Made by a program: the position numbers and the translations under genes. Under the pieces are notes generated by a model. The model made no database searches and was not told where the DNA came from. It saw only the letters and a program-made list of their open reading frames with translations. 64,000 bases of DNA from Sinomicrobium oceani (GTDB taxonomy: Bacteria; Bacteroidota; Bacteroidia; Flavobacteriales; Flavobacteriaceae), in contig NZ_FPJE01000014.1 of NCBI RefSeq assembly GCF_900119185.1, forward strand, positions 107,996-171,995. Reading direction: 5' to 3'. Position 1 is the first letter of the stretch, and each line of letters starts with the position of its first letter. Below are positions 53,743 through 63,583 of this stretch, one piece after another.

Positions 53743-56124
53743 TTAAAATTTAAAGTTATAGGATATGGAAGGAACGATCCCGAAAATGGACAGTCTTACT
53801 GCTTCGTTCCTGGCGGTTTCCCTGTCCTGCCGGAAAGTGATGGATGCGGCGTTCCTCCGGTTGTACAGGTTGTAAATACCAAACACCCATTCGCTTTGCC
53901 ATCCTTTTGTTTTCTCGGGTTTCGGGGTGTACGTCAGTGACAGGTCGAGGCGATGATATGCCGGGAGATTCTCATCGTTTCTTCCGCTGAAATTCGGAAA
54001 ATGTACACCCTGGTACTCGTAATATCCGTCCGGGTAAGTGACGGGCTGTCCGGATTGTACTATAACATTGAGCCCGAGCGTGAGTTTCGGGTTAAAGGTA
54101 TAAGAACCGGTCAGCGATACATCGTGTGTTTTGTTGTATGGTGTATGGTACCATTGTCCGTTGTTTATACCGGTTTCTTCCGGTGTCCGGGGCGGTGTTC
54201 TCTGTTCGGATCGCGAAAGGGTATAGGACAGCCAGCCCTGCAGGCGTCCCTGCTTTTTTCGCAGTAAAAATTCGAGACCATAAGCCCTGGCTTCGCCGTT
54301 GAGGATAACCTGTTCGATAGCATTGTTGGCAATAAGGTCGGCGCCGTCTATATAATCGATCCGGTTTTTTATGGTTTTGTAAAAGCCTTCTGTTTCCAGG
54401 GTGTAGGTGCCGTTGCCAAAATCGCGGAAATAGCCCATGGCGTACTGATCGAGCAGTTGGGGTCTGATATACTTTCCGCTCGGTGCCCAGACGTCCAGCG
54501 GGGTAGGTGAACTGGTGTTGGATACCAGGTGCAGGTATTGGGCCATGCGGTTATAGCTGGCTTTGACCGAGCTGTTCTCATTGAGTTTGTAGGAGAGCGA
54601 TGCCCGGGGCTCCGGGTTGGTAAACGTCTTTACAAAATCTTTGCGAGACCTGGTTTCGGTACCTGTCGGGATTGCTTTTTCATAAATACCGTAATCCCTG
54701 TTGAAAATAACCGGATTGTCGTTTTCATACAGGTTCATATTGGTTTGTCCGAGGCGGTAAAAACTGCTTAGGCGAAGTCCGTATTGCAGGCTCAACCTTT
54801 CGGATATCGAATGCTCCACATCAAAATAGATCGCTGTTTCCAGGGCGTATTTATCATCGAGTTTACGGTAATTGGCCCCGGAGTTCTCAGCGGTAGGCTT
54901 AACTTCACCGGGATTGAACCTGTAATAAGCGCCATTGACCCCGTAATATAGCTTCAGCCCCTGGCTGACATAATGTTTGAAATCGTATTTGATATTGTAA
55001 TTCTGTATCCCCGAATCCCAGTTGAACTGCACAAAATCGAGGTTGAGACCGTAATAGTAATCGCTGTAGATCAGGGACAGGTTAGAGAATAGTTTGTCTG
55101 AGAATATATGATTCCAGCGGAAATTGAGGATGGAATTTCCGTAGGTATTTTTAAAGCTGTTCCGTATACTGATCACGTCCCTGCCGAAATATCCCGATAT
55201 AAAGATACTGTTGTTGTCATTAAAACGGTAACTGATCTTGGTATTGAGGTCGTAAAAATATGCGGCATTGGGGTTGTCCGAGAGTTTCAGAAACAGGTGT
55301 GCATAAGAACTTCGTCCGGCGATGAGGAACGAGCCCTTGTCCCGGACTATAGGGCCTTCGGCAAGTAGCCGGCTGGAGAGCACCCCGATGCCCCCGTTCA
55401 TGTGGAAATCTTTGCTGTTACCATCCTTCTGAAAAATATCGAGTACGGAAGAGACCCTGCCGCCGTAACGGGACGGAATTCCTCCTTTGTAGAGTTTGAT
55501 GTCTTTGATAGCATCCGGATTGAATACGGAGAAAAAGCCATAGAGGTGGGAGGAGTTGTAAATCGTAGCTTCGTCGAGCAGGATGAGATTCTGGTCGGCC
55601 GCTCCGCCCCGCACGTTAAAACCGGAAGCTGCTTCTCCCGCATTGGTAACTCCGGGAAGCAGGAGAATAGATTTGAGAATGTCCGTCTCCCCCAGGACCA
55701 CAGGCATTTTTTTAATCGTACTGATCGATAGTTCGTTGACGCTCATTTGGGGAGAACTTACGGTTTCGAGTCCCGAGTTTTCGGTGACGACCACTTCATC
55801 GAGCTGCTCGGAACTTTCTGTAAGCCCGATGTTCAGCCGTACGTCCGCATGCAGATCTACTTCTTTGGTTACGGTGTAAAATCCGAGATAACTGATCTGT
55901 ATCGTGTGTTTACCTTCCGGAAGGGTTAACGAATAAAACCCGTATTCGTTGGTAGAAACTCCGGCGTTTGACAGCGGAACTATGATATTCACCCCGATAA
56001 GGCTTTCGTTACTGTTTTTGTCGGTTACGATACCGCTAAGGGTATATTTTTCCTGAGCAAAAGCGAAAGAACAACAGAGCCATAAAGCCAAAAAGATACT
56101 TTTTTTTGTATAGGTATAGGTCAT
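53743..56124 (-). CDS. TonB-dependent outer-membrane receptor
   Basis: 793 residues. Signal peptide (about 1-24), CarboxypepD_reg-like domain (about 28-105), plug domain (about 115-225) with Gly-Phe-Asn-Val-Arg-Gly-Gly, then a long run of aromatic-rich beta strands for the barrel, ending in Phe-Lys-Phe. Such receptors bring in large or scarce nutrients using the Ton system. No sigma/anti-sigma pair or sugar-binding SusD gene is next to it, so the substrate cannot be guessed. DUF4249 gene follows at once. Confidence 0.92.
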   Translation of the reverse strand: MTYTYTKKSIFLALWLCCSFAFAQEKYTLSGIVTDKNSNESLIGVNIIVPLSNAGVSTNEYGFYSLTLPEGKHTIQISYLGFYTVTKEVDLHADVRLNIGLTESSEQLDEVVVTENSGLETVSSPQMSVNELSISTIKKMPVVLGETDILKSILLLPGVTNAGEAASGFNVRGGAADQNLILLDEATIYNSSHLYGFFSVFNPDAIKDIKLYKGGIPSRYGGRVSSVLDIFQKDGNSKDFHMNGGIGVLSSRLLAEGPIVRDKGSFLIAGRSSYAHLFLKLSDNPNAAYFYDLNTKISYRFNDNNSIFISGYFGRDVISIRNSFKNTYGNSILNFRWNHIFSDKLFSNLSLIYSDYYYGLNLDFVQFNWDSGIQNYNIKYDFKHYVSQGLKLYYGVNGAYYRFNPGEVKPTAENSGANYRKLDDKYALETAIYFDVEHSISERLSLQYGLRLSSFYRLGQTNMNLYENDNPVIFNRDYGIYEKAIPTGTETRSRKDFVKTFTNPEPRASLSYKLNENSSVKASYNRMAQYLHLVSNTSSPTPLDVWAPSGKYIRPQLLDQYAMGYFRDFGNGTYTLETEGFYKTIKNRIDYIDGADLIANNAIEQVILNGEARAYGLEFLLRKKQGRLQGWLSYTLSRSEQRTPPRTPEETGINNGQWYHTPYNKTHDVSLTGSYTFNPKLTLGLNVIVQSGQPVTYPDGYYEYQGVHFPNFSGRNDENLPAYHRLDLSLTYTPKPEKTKGWQSEWVFGIYNLYNRRNAASITFRQDRETARNEAVRLSIFGIVPSISYNFKF

Positions 56125-56294
56125 GGGGCTTTTTTGATTATATATAAAAACTATCCGGGCTTTAAAATATTGTACGAAAATGCAAGGTTAACGTGTGAAA
56201 TGATATTTTCCGGCTTTCGGGGGGCGTAAACAGAGGGATAATGGCATGTGCATCATGGTTTTTATCGGGAAAAGGGTAGAGGTGGTTATGTAAA

Positions 56295-56325
56295 AAGTCC
56301 CCGGACCTGATGGAAACGGGGACTT
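56295..56325 (-). terminator. Intrinsic terminator after the FMN protein gene
   Basis: AAGTCCCCG (56295-56303) and CGGGGACTT (56317-56325) form a 9-bp stem, with TTTTTA after it on the minus strand. It ends 13 bases past the stop codon of the gene at 56338. Confidence 0.85.
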
Positions 56326-56337
56326 CTGATATTGTTT

Positions 56338-57906
56338 TTAGGCTTCATTTTTATTGCTACCGCCGAGATGGGGACATTCTTTCAGCTTTTCCATACTTTC
56401 AAACGGAACTTTAACCTTGTTGTACTTATAAGTTGCGGCCAGGGTTTGCGTCAGGTTGCGGTCCCCGACACTGATATCCACATCGTACATCGTGAACTGG
56501 CAGGGATGTTCGTAGCCACAGGCATGGGTAACTTCCAGGAATTCTTTACGGAACGTATCGAAATACTGGTGAAGCCGGTCCGATTTCAGCGGGATGTTGA
56601 TACCGCTTTGCAACCATTTGTTCTGTGTGGCTACTCCGCTGGGGCATCTATTGGTGTGGCAGGACTGGGCCTGTATACAACCGATACTCATCATGGCCTC
56701 GCGGGCTACATTGATACAGTCTGCTCCCATGGCAAAAGCCATGGTGGCCTTTGCGGGAAAGCCGAGTTTACCACTGGCGACAAATACGATACGATCTGCG
56801 ATATCCATCTCTTTGAAAATACGGTACACATCGCTAAAGCCGTACACCCAGGGCAGGGAAACGTGATCTGCAAAACTCGGCGGAGCAGCACCCGTACCAC
56901 CCTCGCCTCCGTCTATGGTGATAAAGTCCGGGCCTTTTCCGGTTTCTTTCATCAGTGAAGCAAGTTCATGCCATTGATCGAGTTTACCGATAGCTGCTTT
57001 GATCCCTACGGGGAGCCCTGTTTCCCGGGCGATATCCTCTACGAAAGCGATAAGTTCTTTAATGGAGGAAAATGCGGTGTGATTGGCCGGTGAAAGGACA
57101 TCTTTTCCCATGTCCACATGGCGGATATCTGCGATTTCCCTGGTGATTTTCTTTGCCGGGAGCACGCCGCCCTTACCGGGTTTTGCGCCCTGTGAAAGTT
57201 TTATTTCGATAGCGCGGACAAAGGGTTTTTCCTCGACCATCTTTTTGAGTTTTTTCATCGAGAAGTTCCCGTTTTTATCACGTACCCCGAAATAGCCCGT
57301 ACCGACCTGAAAAACCACATCGGCTCCCATGGAGTGGTATGGAGACAACCCGCCCTCACCGGTGTTGTGATAAGCCCCGGCTTTTTTAGCCCCGAGGTTC
57401 ATGGATTCTACGGCTTTTGCAGAAAGGGAACCGAAACTCATGGCTGAGATATTGATGACGGAACCCGGACGGAACGGTCGTTTTCGTTGCCGGTAAGCTC
57501 CCATGACCTTGGCGCAGGGTAAAAAATGCTTGTCTGTGGTGTTGGGATGTCCTGGCGGGACTTTAAAAGGGAGCATCGCATTGTTTACAAAAATATACTG
57601 GTGCGAATAGATATCCTGATCCGTACCGAAGCCTTCATAATTGTTTTCTTTTTTTGCCGAAGCGTAGATCCAGCCCCGCTCATTCCTGTTGAAAGGCAGT
57701 TCCTCCCTGTTGTTCGCCACGAGGTATTGGCGAAGTTCCGGACCGATGCTTTCGAGAAAGTACCGCAAATGACCGACAATAGGAAAGTTGTGGCTTATGG
57801 TGTGTGAACGCTGTACAAAAATATCGCGTATGGCTACAAGTGCCAGAACGATTAGTATCCATCCCCACCAGGGGATGTCGCCGAGAAACAATAACAATGT
57901 ATGCAT
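56338..57906 (-). CDS. FMN-binding glutamate-synthase-family protein
   Basis: 522 residues. A membrane helix at about 8-30, and then the FMN barrel of glutamate synthase (Gly-Gly-Glu-Gly-Gly-Thr-Gly-Ala-Ala-Pro at 332-342) and the [3Fe-4S] cysteine pattern Cys410-x5-Cys416-x4-Cys421. The glutaminase and beta-helix domains of true GltB are missing, and no GltD-like gene is nearby, so it is not a full glutamate synthase. It is probably a membrane-linked oxidoreductase of unknown substrate. ATG start. Confidence 0.88.
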   Translation of the reverse strand: MHTLLLFLGDIPWWGWILIVLALVAIRDIFVQRSHTISHNFPIVGHLRYFLESIGPELRQYLVANNREELPFNRNERGWIYASAKKENNYEGFGTDQDIYSHQYIFVNNAMLPFKVPPGHPNTTDKHFLPCAKVMGAYRQRKRPFRPGSVINISAMSFGSLSAKAVESMNLGAKKAGAYHNTGEGGLSPYHSMGADVVFQVGTGYFGVRDKNGNFSMKKLKKMVEEKPFVRAIEIKLSQGAKPGKGGVLPAKKITREIADIRHVDMGKDVLSPANHTAFSSIKELIAFVEDIARETGLPVGIKAAIGKLDQWHELASLMKETGKGPDFITIDGGEGGTGAAPPSFADHVSLPWVYGFSDVYRIFKEMDIADRIVFVASGKLGFPAKATMAFAMGADCINVAREAMMSIGCIQAQSCHTNRCPSGVATQNKWLQSGINIPLKSDRLHQYFDTFRKEFLEVTHACGYEHPCQFTMYDVDISVGDRNLTQTLAATYKYNKVKVPFESMEKLKECPHLGGSNKNEA

Positions 57907-57958
57907 AACGAAATGTTCAGTGATTTACATGCCCGTGCATGTGTATTACGATATTAAT

Positions 57959-59227
57959 TTATGTTCCCAAATAATCAAAAACGATCTGTGTAAAGGCTTT
58001 TACCCCGAGAATCATACCGCTTTCATCGATATAGAAATCGGGAGTGTGGTGTTGTGTAGGGGCTTTATCAACGGGTTTTCCGCCGAGGAAGAAATAAAAT
58101 CCGGGGATCTTTTCCTGGAAAAAGGAAAAATCTTCGGCACCGGTAACCGCTTTGGTAAGGATGACGTGGTCTTCACCTGCGGCTTTATGCAGGGAGGGTA
58201 ATGTTCTTGCTGTCAGGTCCGGATCGTTATAGGTAATAGGGATCCCTTTGGCAATATTTATTGTGGCCTCCGCTTTATATGCCTTAGCGATTGTCGTGAC
58301 CATTTCCTCCATGCGCCGGTTGAGCAGTTTTTGCATGTCGTAATCGAGTGTACGGATGGTTCCGAGCATTTCCGCAGTTTCGGGAATAATGTTATGCCTT
58401 ACGCCACTGGTGATTTTGCCTACGGTGATCACGGCAGCTTCATTGGTGAGTTCCATTTCCCGGCTGATGATAGATTGCAGCCCGTCTATGATCTTTGCAG
58501 AGACATAAATAGGGTCCACACCGGTCCAGGGTGCCGAACCGTGCGATTGTTTGCCCTGTACCTTGATTTCGAATTCCTGGGCCGCAGCCATAGTACCGCC
58601 AGGTTTGTAGGAGATATTGCCTACATCGATCATAGCACTGATATGAAGTCCGAATATGGCTTCCACATCCGGGTTTTTCAGGACGCCTTCTTTGATCATG
58701 AGGTCGGCTCCACCTTCTTCTCCGGGAGGCGGGCCCTCTTCGGCCGGCTGAAATATAAATTTTATGGTCCCTGCAAAATCATTGTTTTTGGAGAGTACCT
58801 CCGCAACTCCCATCATAATGGCGATATGGGTGTCATGGCCACAGGCGTGCATGACCCCTGTTTCGTTTCCGAGGTATTCGGAGCGGACCTCCGACTTAAA
58901 CGGAACATCTACGCGCTCGGTAACGGGTAAAGCATCGATATCCGCGCGAAGTGCTATGACCTTTCCTTCTTTTTTTCCTTTCAGTAGGCCTACAACCCCG
59001 GTTTTGGCTATTCCGGTCTGTACTTCCATACCGAGCGATTTGAGGTGTTCTGCTATTTTTTCTGAAGTCTTGAATTCCCTGTTGGAGAGTTCGGGGTGCT
59101 CGTGAAAGTATCTGCGCCATTCGATGACTTTAGATGCTATCCCGGCAATGTCCTTATCCAGTTTTTGCTGCCCGAAACCCATAAGACAGCTCCAGACCAG
59201 AAGGAGGAAAGCGTAATTTTTCTTCAT
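57959..59227 (-). CDS. M20D amidohydrolase, exported
   Basis: 422 residues from the ATG at 59227. Signal peptide (about 1-19, ending Gly-Phe-Gly-Gln). M20D signature Cys-Gly-His-Asp-Thr-His, Pro-Ala-Glu-Glu-Gly, and a final metal His in Gln-His-His-Thr-Pro. Relatives split N-acyl amino acids (hippurate, indole-acetyl amino acids). The exported location is inferred from the signal peptide and suggests scavenging of acyl-amino acids. Divergent from the 7TM-HD gene. Confidence 0.9.
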   Translation of the reverse strand: MKKNYAFLLLVWSCLMGFGQQKLDKDIAGIASKVIEWRRYFHEHPELSNREFKTSEKIAEHLKSLGMEVQTGIAKTGVVGLLKGKKEGKVIALRADIDALPVTERVDVPFKSEVRSEYLGNETGVMHACGHDTHIAIMMGVAEVLSKNNDFAGTIKFIFQPAEEGPPPGEEGGADLMIKEGVLKNPDVEAIFGLHISAMIDVGNISYKPGGTMAAAQEFEIKVQGKQSHGSAPWTGVDPIYVSAKIIDGLQSIISREMELTNEAAVITVGKITSGVRHNIIPETAEMLGTIRTLDYDMQKLLNRRMEEMVTTIAKAYKAEATINIAKGIPITYNDPDLTARTLPSLHKAAGEDHVILTKAVTGAEDFSFFQEKIPGFYFFLGGKPVDKAPTQHHTPDFYIDESGMILGVKAFTQIVFDYLGT

Positions 59228-59388
59228 AATCAATGCTTGTAAGTTTAGTTGCATAAGAAGTTTAAAGATATGAATTTTGTGAGGAATTGTTCGCCTGTTT
59301 TCCCGGATTTAACCGGAATTGGCGTTAAAGTGATGACATGCTGCTGCCACGTATCGGTAAAACAACGGGTTATCGGTAAACGTAAAAT

Positions 59389-59417
59389 TTGCAGTGCTAC
59401 TTTTTTGTGTAAATTTG
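59389..59417 (+). promoter_or_regulatory. Promoter for the 7TM-HD gene
   Basis: TTG (59389-59391), 18 bases, TAAATTTG (59410-59417), and the ATG 18 bases on. One of the clearest promoters in the window. Confidence 0.7.
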
Positions 59418-59435
59418 AAGTAAATATCCCTGTTG

Positions 59436-61460
59436 ATGAAAGATGCTCTGCATAACATATATCGCAATCAGTCGCTGATCTATAAAACTTTTCTGTTTAT
59501 ATGTGCTACGGTCCTGATGGTTTATCTGTTTCCCAAGGCCGGCAAGTTCAAGTACGAATTCCAGAAAGGGAAACCCTGGCAGTACGATAACCTCTATGCG
59601 CCTTTCGATTTCCCGATCCTTAAGACCAAAGAGGAGGTGGAGCAGGAAAAGGAAGCTGCACGTTCCGATTTTGTTCCTTATTACACCTATAACGCCAATA
59701 CGATTGCCGAGGTAATCGGTATGTACAAGAAAGAATATCCCGGTTTTTTTCAGAATAAAAACCTCCAAAGGGCCGGGCAGGAGTTTCTGACAAGAACCTA
59801 TACCAATGGCCTTATCGCCGATGATGAACCGCTGCCGGAAAGCCGTTTTATCAACCTGGTTAAAGGTAACGAGGTGAGTACGCTCGACAAGGAAAAGCTC
59901 ATCCGGATGGGGCAGCTTCAGAAATCGCTTTTCGATTATCTTGAAGAACGCGGTCTTTCGGCTTACGAGGACGATTTTTACCGCTTGTTCAAAAGTATTG
60001 TGGAGCCTAATGTAGCGTTGAACGAAAAGTTGTCGGAAAAGGCACTGAACGAGGAACTCAACAATATCTACACGACCAAAGGAACCATCGAAAAGGGAAA
60101 ACGTATTATTCTCAACGGAGAAGTCGTCGAAGGGGAGAAGTACGAAGTACTGCGTTCCCTGGAACGCGAATACGAGTCGCATCTCTGGAAGGGAACCAAT
60201 TACTATTACATCCTCTTCGGGTATATCATACTGATTACCCTTGCCTTTACCATGCTGTTCCTGTTTCTCTGGAAATACCGCCCCTATATTTTGCAGAACA
60301 ATACGAAAGTGACCTTTATTTTTGTAAACATCATCGTTATGGTGTTTGCCACCACTATAGCGGTAAAATACGACGGTAGTTATGTCTACGTAGTGCCTTT
60401 GTGTATCCTGCCCATTATACTCAAGGCCTTTTTCGATCCGCGGCTGGGACTGTTCGTACACGTGCTGACGGTATTGTTATTAGGCTTTATCGTGCCCAAT
60501 AGCTTTGAATATGTATTTTTACAGATCATAGCCGGGATGGTTACCATACTTACCGTATCCGAACTCTACCGCCGGGCCAATCTTTTTGTGTCCGTAGGGC
60601 AGATCACCCTGGTCTATATGATTACATATTTTGCTTTTACGGTTATACACGAAGGGAACCTGGAGAACTTTGTATGGCTCAATTTCGGTATGTTTGCCCT
60701 CAACGGTCTGGCAACGCTTTTTGCACAACCCCTCATCTATATTTATGAAAAACTTTTCGGACTGGTATCGGATGTGTCCCTGCTGGAACTGTCGGATACG
60801 AATTCGAAACTGCTCAAAGAACTTTCCGATAAGGCCCCGGGAACATTTCACCATTCGCTGCAGGTGGCCAACCTGGCCGAAGCAGCGGCCAATGAGATCG
60901 GAGCGAATGCCATGCTGGTCAGGGTAGGAGCGATGTACCACGATATCGGGAAAATGAACAATGCCATATATTTTACCGAAAACCAGACTACGGGGGTCAA
61001 TCCGCACGACGAGATCAGTCCGGCCGAAAGTGCACAGATCATTATAAACCACGTTATCGATGGTATAGAAATGGCCCGGAAGAACAATCTTCCCGACCGG
61101 ATCATAGATTTTATCCGGACGCACCACGGGACTTCGACCGTATATTACTTTTATAAAAAGCAGTTGCAGAACGATCCGGAAACCGACGAAGAAGAGTACA
61201 GGTATCCGGGGCCCGTGCCATTCTCTAAAGAGACCGCCATAGTAATGATGTCCGATGCGGTGGAAGCGGCCTCCAAGAGTCTTAAAAACCCGAATTACGG
61301 GGCGATCAATGACTTTGTGGAAAAGATCGTGAGCAAGCAGATAGCGGCGGGACAGTTTCTCAATGCCAACATTACGTTCAAGGAAATCGAGAGTGTTAAA
61401 AAGGTACTGAAACGAAAGCTGACCAATATTTATCACCTGCGGGTAGAATACCCGGAATAG
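59436..61460 (+). CDS. 7TM-HD phosphodiesterase, PgpH-like
   Basis: 674 residues; start ATG at 59436 (a TTG codon lies just before it). An N-terminal helix (about 15-35), a 7TMR-HDED periplasmic domain (about 40-240), seven membrane helices (about 255-455), and a cytoplasmic HD domain with His502-Asp503 (Tyr-His-Asp-Ile-Gly-Lys) and Arg-Thr-His-His-Gly-Thr further on. PgpH of Listeria, with the same layout, breaks down cyclic di-AMP. That activity is likely but not proven for Bacteroidota. Confidence 0.92.
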   Translation: MKDALHNIYRNQSLIYKTFLFICATVLMVYLFPKAGKFKYEFQKGKPWQYDNLYAPFDFPILKTKEEVEQEKEAARSDFVPYYTYNANTIAEVIGMYKKEYPGFFQNKNLQRAGQEFLTRTYTNGLIADDEPLPESRFINLVKGNEVSTLDKEKLIRMGQLQKSLFDYLEERGLSAYEDDFYRLFKSIVEPNVALNEKLSEKALNEELNNIYTTKGTIEKGKRIILNGEVVEGEKYEVLRSLEREYESHLWKGTNYYYILFGYIILITLAFTMLFLFLWKYRPYILQNNTKVTFIFVNIIVMVFATTIAVKYDGSYVYVVPLCILPIILKAFFDPRLGLFVHVLTVLLLGFIVPNSFEYVFLQIIAGMVTILTVSELYRRANLFVSVGQITLVYMITYFAFTVIHEGNLENFVWLNFGMFALNGLATLFAQPLIYIYEKLFGLVSDVSLLELSDTNSKLLKELSDKAPGTFHHSLQVANLAEAAANEIGANAMLVRVGAMYHDIGKMNNAIYFTENQTTGVNPHDEISPAESAQIIINHVIDGIEMARKNNLPDRIIDFIRTHHGTSTVYYFYKKQLQNDPETDEEEYRYPGPVPFSKETAIVMMSDAVEAASKSLKNPNYGAINDFVEKIVSKQIAAGQFLNANITFKEIESVKKVLKRKLTNIYHLRVEYPE

Positions 61461-61527
61461 TATGCACTTGATTCTGAAACGGGTAAATATTTTTTCCGGA
61501 ATAAATAAAAAAAAGTCCCTGAAATAG

Positions 61528-61558
61528 TTGCGTTCTATAAGGTGAACCACTACATTTG
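61528..61558 (+). promoter_or_regulatory. Promoter for the tRNA pair
   Basis: TTG (61528-61530), 20 bases, TACATTTG (61551-61558), 43 bases ahead of tRNA-Ser. Confidence 0.6.
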
Positions 61559-61600
61559 CATCCGCAATTTAAGAATTGCACGTTCTGAAAACAAGTTAAC

Positions 61601-61684
61601 GGAGAGGTGCCAGAGTGGTAATGGAGCAGATTGCTAATCTGTCGACGGGAAACTGTCGCCAGGGTTCGAATCCCTGTCTCTCCG
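61601..61684 (+). tRNA. tRNA-Ser(GCT)
   Basis: GGAGAGG at the 5' end pairs with TCTCTCC at the 3' end (one G-U). Anticodon GCT at 61633-61635 in the loop TTGCTAA, a long variable arm (about 61643-61660), and the T-arm GGTTCGAAT. CCA is not encoded. Reads AGC/AGU codons. Confidence 0.95.
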
Positions 61685-61701
61685 CTTCTTTTTTAGTCCA
61701 T

Positions 61702-61776
61702 CGGGGTGTAGCGTAGCCCGGTTATCGCGCCTGGTTTGGGACCAGGAGGTCGGAGGTTCGAATCCTCTCACCCCGA
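61702..61776 (+). tRNA. tRNA-Pro(TGG)
   Basis: CGGGGTG pairs with CACCCCG. Anticodon TGG at 61737-61739 in the loop TTTGGGA, flanked by CCTGG/CCAGG; T-arm GGTTCGAAT. CCA is not encoded. It is the last gene before an integrase and is the likely attachment site for the element. Confidence 0.95.
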
Positions 61777-61800
61777 CTTTTTAACATATCAGATGAATTC

Positions 61801-61838
61801 AAAACCCTGTTAATCGTATGATTTTCAGGGTTTTTGAT
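61801..61838 (+). terminator. Intrinsic terminator after tRNA-Pro
   Basis: AAAACCCTG (61801-61809) pairs with CAGGGTTTT (61826-61834), and T's follow. The remainder to the integrase start (61839-62023) is A/T-rich with no gene. Confidence 0.85.
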
Positions 61839-62023
61839 TTTTTTTGATTTTTTTTGAAATCAATTAAAACGGGAATTAGCGTCAACAATTCGGATAACAA
61901 AATAATTTTAACATTTGTGTTGACCGATTTGTTAAAATTTTTTGACAGACGCGGTAAAGAACGTAACTTTAAAGGGATTTGACTTTCGTCCGGGAACTCA
62001 TGTGTAACCTAAAGACGAAAGTA

Positions 62024-63286
62024 ATGAAGACTTCTTCGACATTCAGTATCATGTTCTGGGCGAACATCCCCAGGGCAAAAGAAAACAAAGCGACTATTTA
62101 TGTAAGGATCACCGTTAATGGCAAACGGGCCTCCATCAGCCTGAACCGCAAGATCGATCTCGCCATTTGGGACCCCCATAAGAACCGGGCCCTTGGGAAC
62201 AGCCAAAAGGCCAGGATGCTCAACAGTTATCTGGATGAGACCTATAACCACATCTTCCAATGCTACCGAGACCTGAAAATGGATGGTAAACTCATCACCG
62301 CAAAGAGTGTCAAGGCAAGGTACCTGGGAGAGGATGATAAGAGCCGTACCCTATCCGATATTGTCGCTTACCACGGTGAGGATATGGTTGACCAGCTTAA
62401 ATGGGGTACCCAGAAGAATTATTTTACCACGCAAAAGTACCTTACCAAGTTTTTAAAGGCCCGGTACAAGACTACAGATATGTACCTCAAGGAACTGGAC
62501 TATGACTTCATCATCAAGTTTGAAAGGTTCCTCCGGAACCATAAGCCGACGGACCACCAAAAGCCCATGGGGAACAATACGGTGATGAAGCACATCGAGC
62601 GCTTCAGGAAATTGATCGGGCTGGCCATCAAGCTGGGTTGGCTCGACCGGGACCCCTTTGCTTATTTTAAGCCCAAATTCATCAAAAAGGAAAGGGACTT
62701 TTTGAACAGGGAAGAACTTGCCGAAATTGAGAAGAGGGAATTTGACATGCCGAGGTTACAACAGGTAAAGGATTTGTTCGTGTTCAGTTGCTACACCAGT
62801 TTGAGTTATATCGACGTGATCAATCTGAGCAAGGGCAACATCCATTTGGGAATAGATGGAGAGCAATGGATCGTCTATCAGAGGGAAAAGACGGCCAAGC
62901 CCATCCGTATTCCCATATTGCCCGTGGCCCTTGAGATCATTGAAAACTATAAGGACCACCCCAAGTCCAGGGCAAACGGAACGTTGTTCCCCAAAATATC
63001 GAACCAAAAACTCAACTCCTATTTAAAGGAGATTGCGGACCTGTGCGGTATCACCAAGAAGCTCACCTTCCATGTGGCCCGGCATACCTTTGCCACCACG
63101 GTAACCCTTTCCAACGGGGTTCCTATTGAGACGGTTTCCAAGCTTTTGGGGCACAGTAAGATTGCCACGACCCAAATTTATGCCCGGGTGATCGAGCGTA
63201 AGGTCAGTGAGGATATGCAAAAGCTGAAAAGTCAGTTTCTGGCCAACCTTACCAACGAAACTGACAAGAGTGTTGGAGCTGTATGA
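62024..63286 (+). CDS. Tyrosine integrase of an integrative element (Bacteroidota type)
   Basis: 420 residues from the ATG at 62024. Arm-type DNA-binding domain (1-90), SAM-like core-binding domain (about 105-205), catalytic domain (about 225-410). Catalytic residues Lys289, His350-x-x-Arg353 (His-Val-Ala-Arg), His377 (Gly-His-Ser-Lys) and the nucleophile Tyr386. The first Arg is replaced by Ser261 (Thr-Ser-Leu-Ser), as known for IntDOT of CTnDOT. Next to tRNA-Pro it likely inserts the element there. Lys is written mostly AAG, unlike the genes before it, which fits transfer. Confidence 0.95.
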   Translation: MKTSSTFSIMFWANIPRAKENKATIYVRITVNGKRASISLNRKIDLAIWDPHKNRALGNSQKARMLNSYLDETYNHIFQCYRDLKMDGKLITAKSVKARYLGEDDKSRTLSDIVAYHGEDMVDQLKWGTQKNYFTTQKYLTKFLKARYKTTDMYLKELDYDFIIKFERFLRNHKPTDHQKPMGNNTVMKHIERFRKLIGLAIKLGWLDRDPFAYFKPKFIKKERDFLNREELAEIEKREFDMPRLQQVKDLFVFSCYTSLSYIDVINLSKGNIHLGIDGEQWIVYQREKTAKPIRIPILPVALEIIENYKDHPKSRANGTLFPKISNQKLNSYLKEIADLCGITKKLTFHVARHTFATTVTLSNGVPIETVSKLLGHSKIATTQIYARVIERKVSEDMQKLKSQFLANLTNETDKSVGAV

Positions 63287-63450
63287 ATTGAAGGGTTCAT
63301 GCCAAATCCCAAAATTCAAGTAAGATTGGTAGATACAAATTGTGATAAGTTACAGAGCGGGTGAGCGTTGGAATGGAAGAGGGTTTGGATTATTCTTTAT
63401 CTATAACGATGATTCAGTTGTTGATTTTTCTGGATTATTTTTAATAAAAT

Positions 63451-63560
63451 GTTGGTAAAACCCATCATTAAGTTAATATATTGTGCTTAACGTATGGATA
63501 TACCAACAATATAAATTTTGGTTTCGAAAATATTTTGTATTTTTGTTGGGAAAAACCAAC
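63451..63560 (+). promoter_or_regulatory. Promoter and operator repeats before the HipB-like gene
   Basis: Promoter: TTG (63518-63520), 17 bases, TATTTTTG (63538-63545). Repeats related to GTTGG...CCAAC: 63451-63466 (GTTGGTAAAACCCATC), ACCAA/TTGGT at 63502-63522 across the -33 site, and GTTGGGAAAAACCAAC at 63545-63560 at the start point. Likely sites of self-repression. The rest of 63287-63583 shows nothing. Confidence 0.55.
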
Positions 63561-63583
63561 GTAAATTCATTTAAATACGTATA

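Noticed and set aside
59397..60461. A 354-codon open frame opposite the 7TM-HD gene
   Set aside because: Shadow of a well-supported membrane protein gene with its own promoter.
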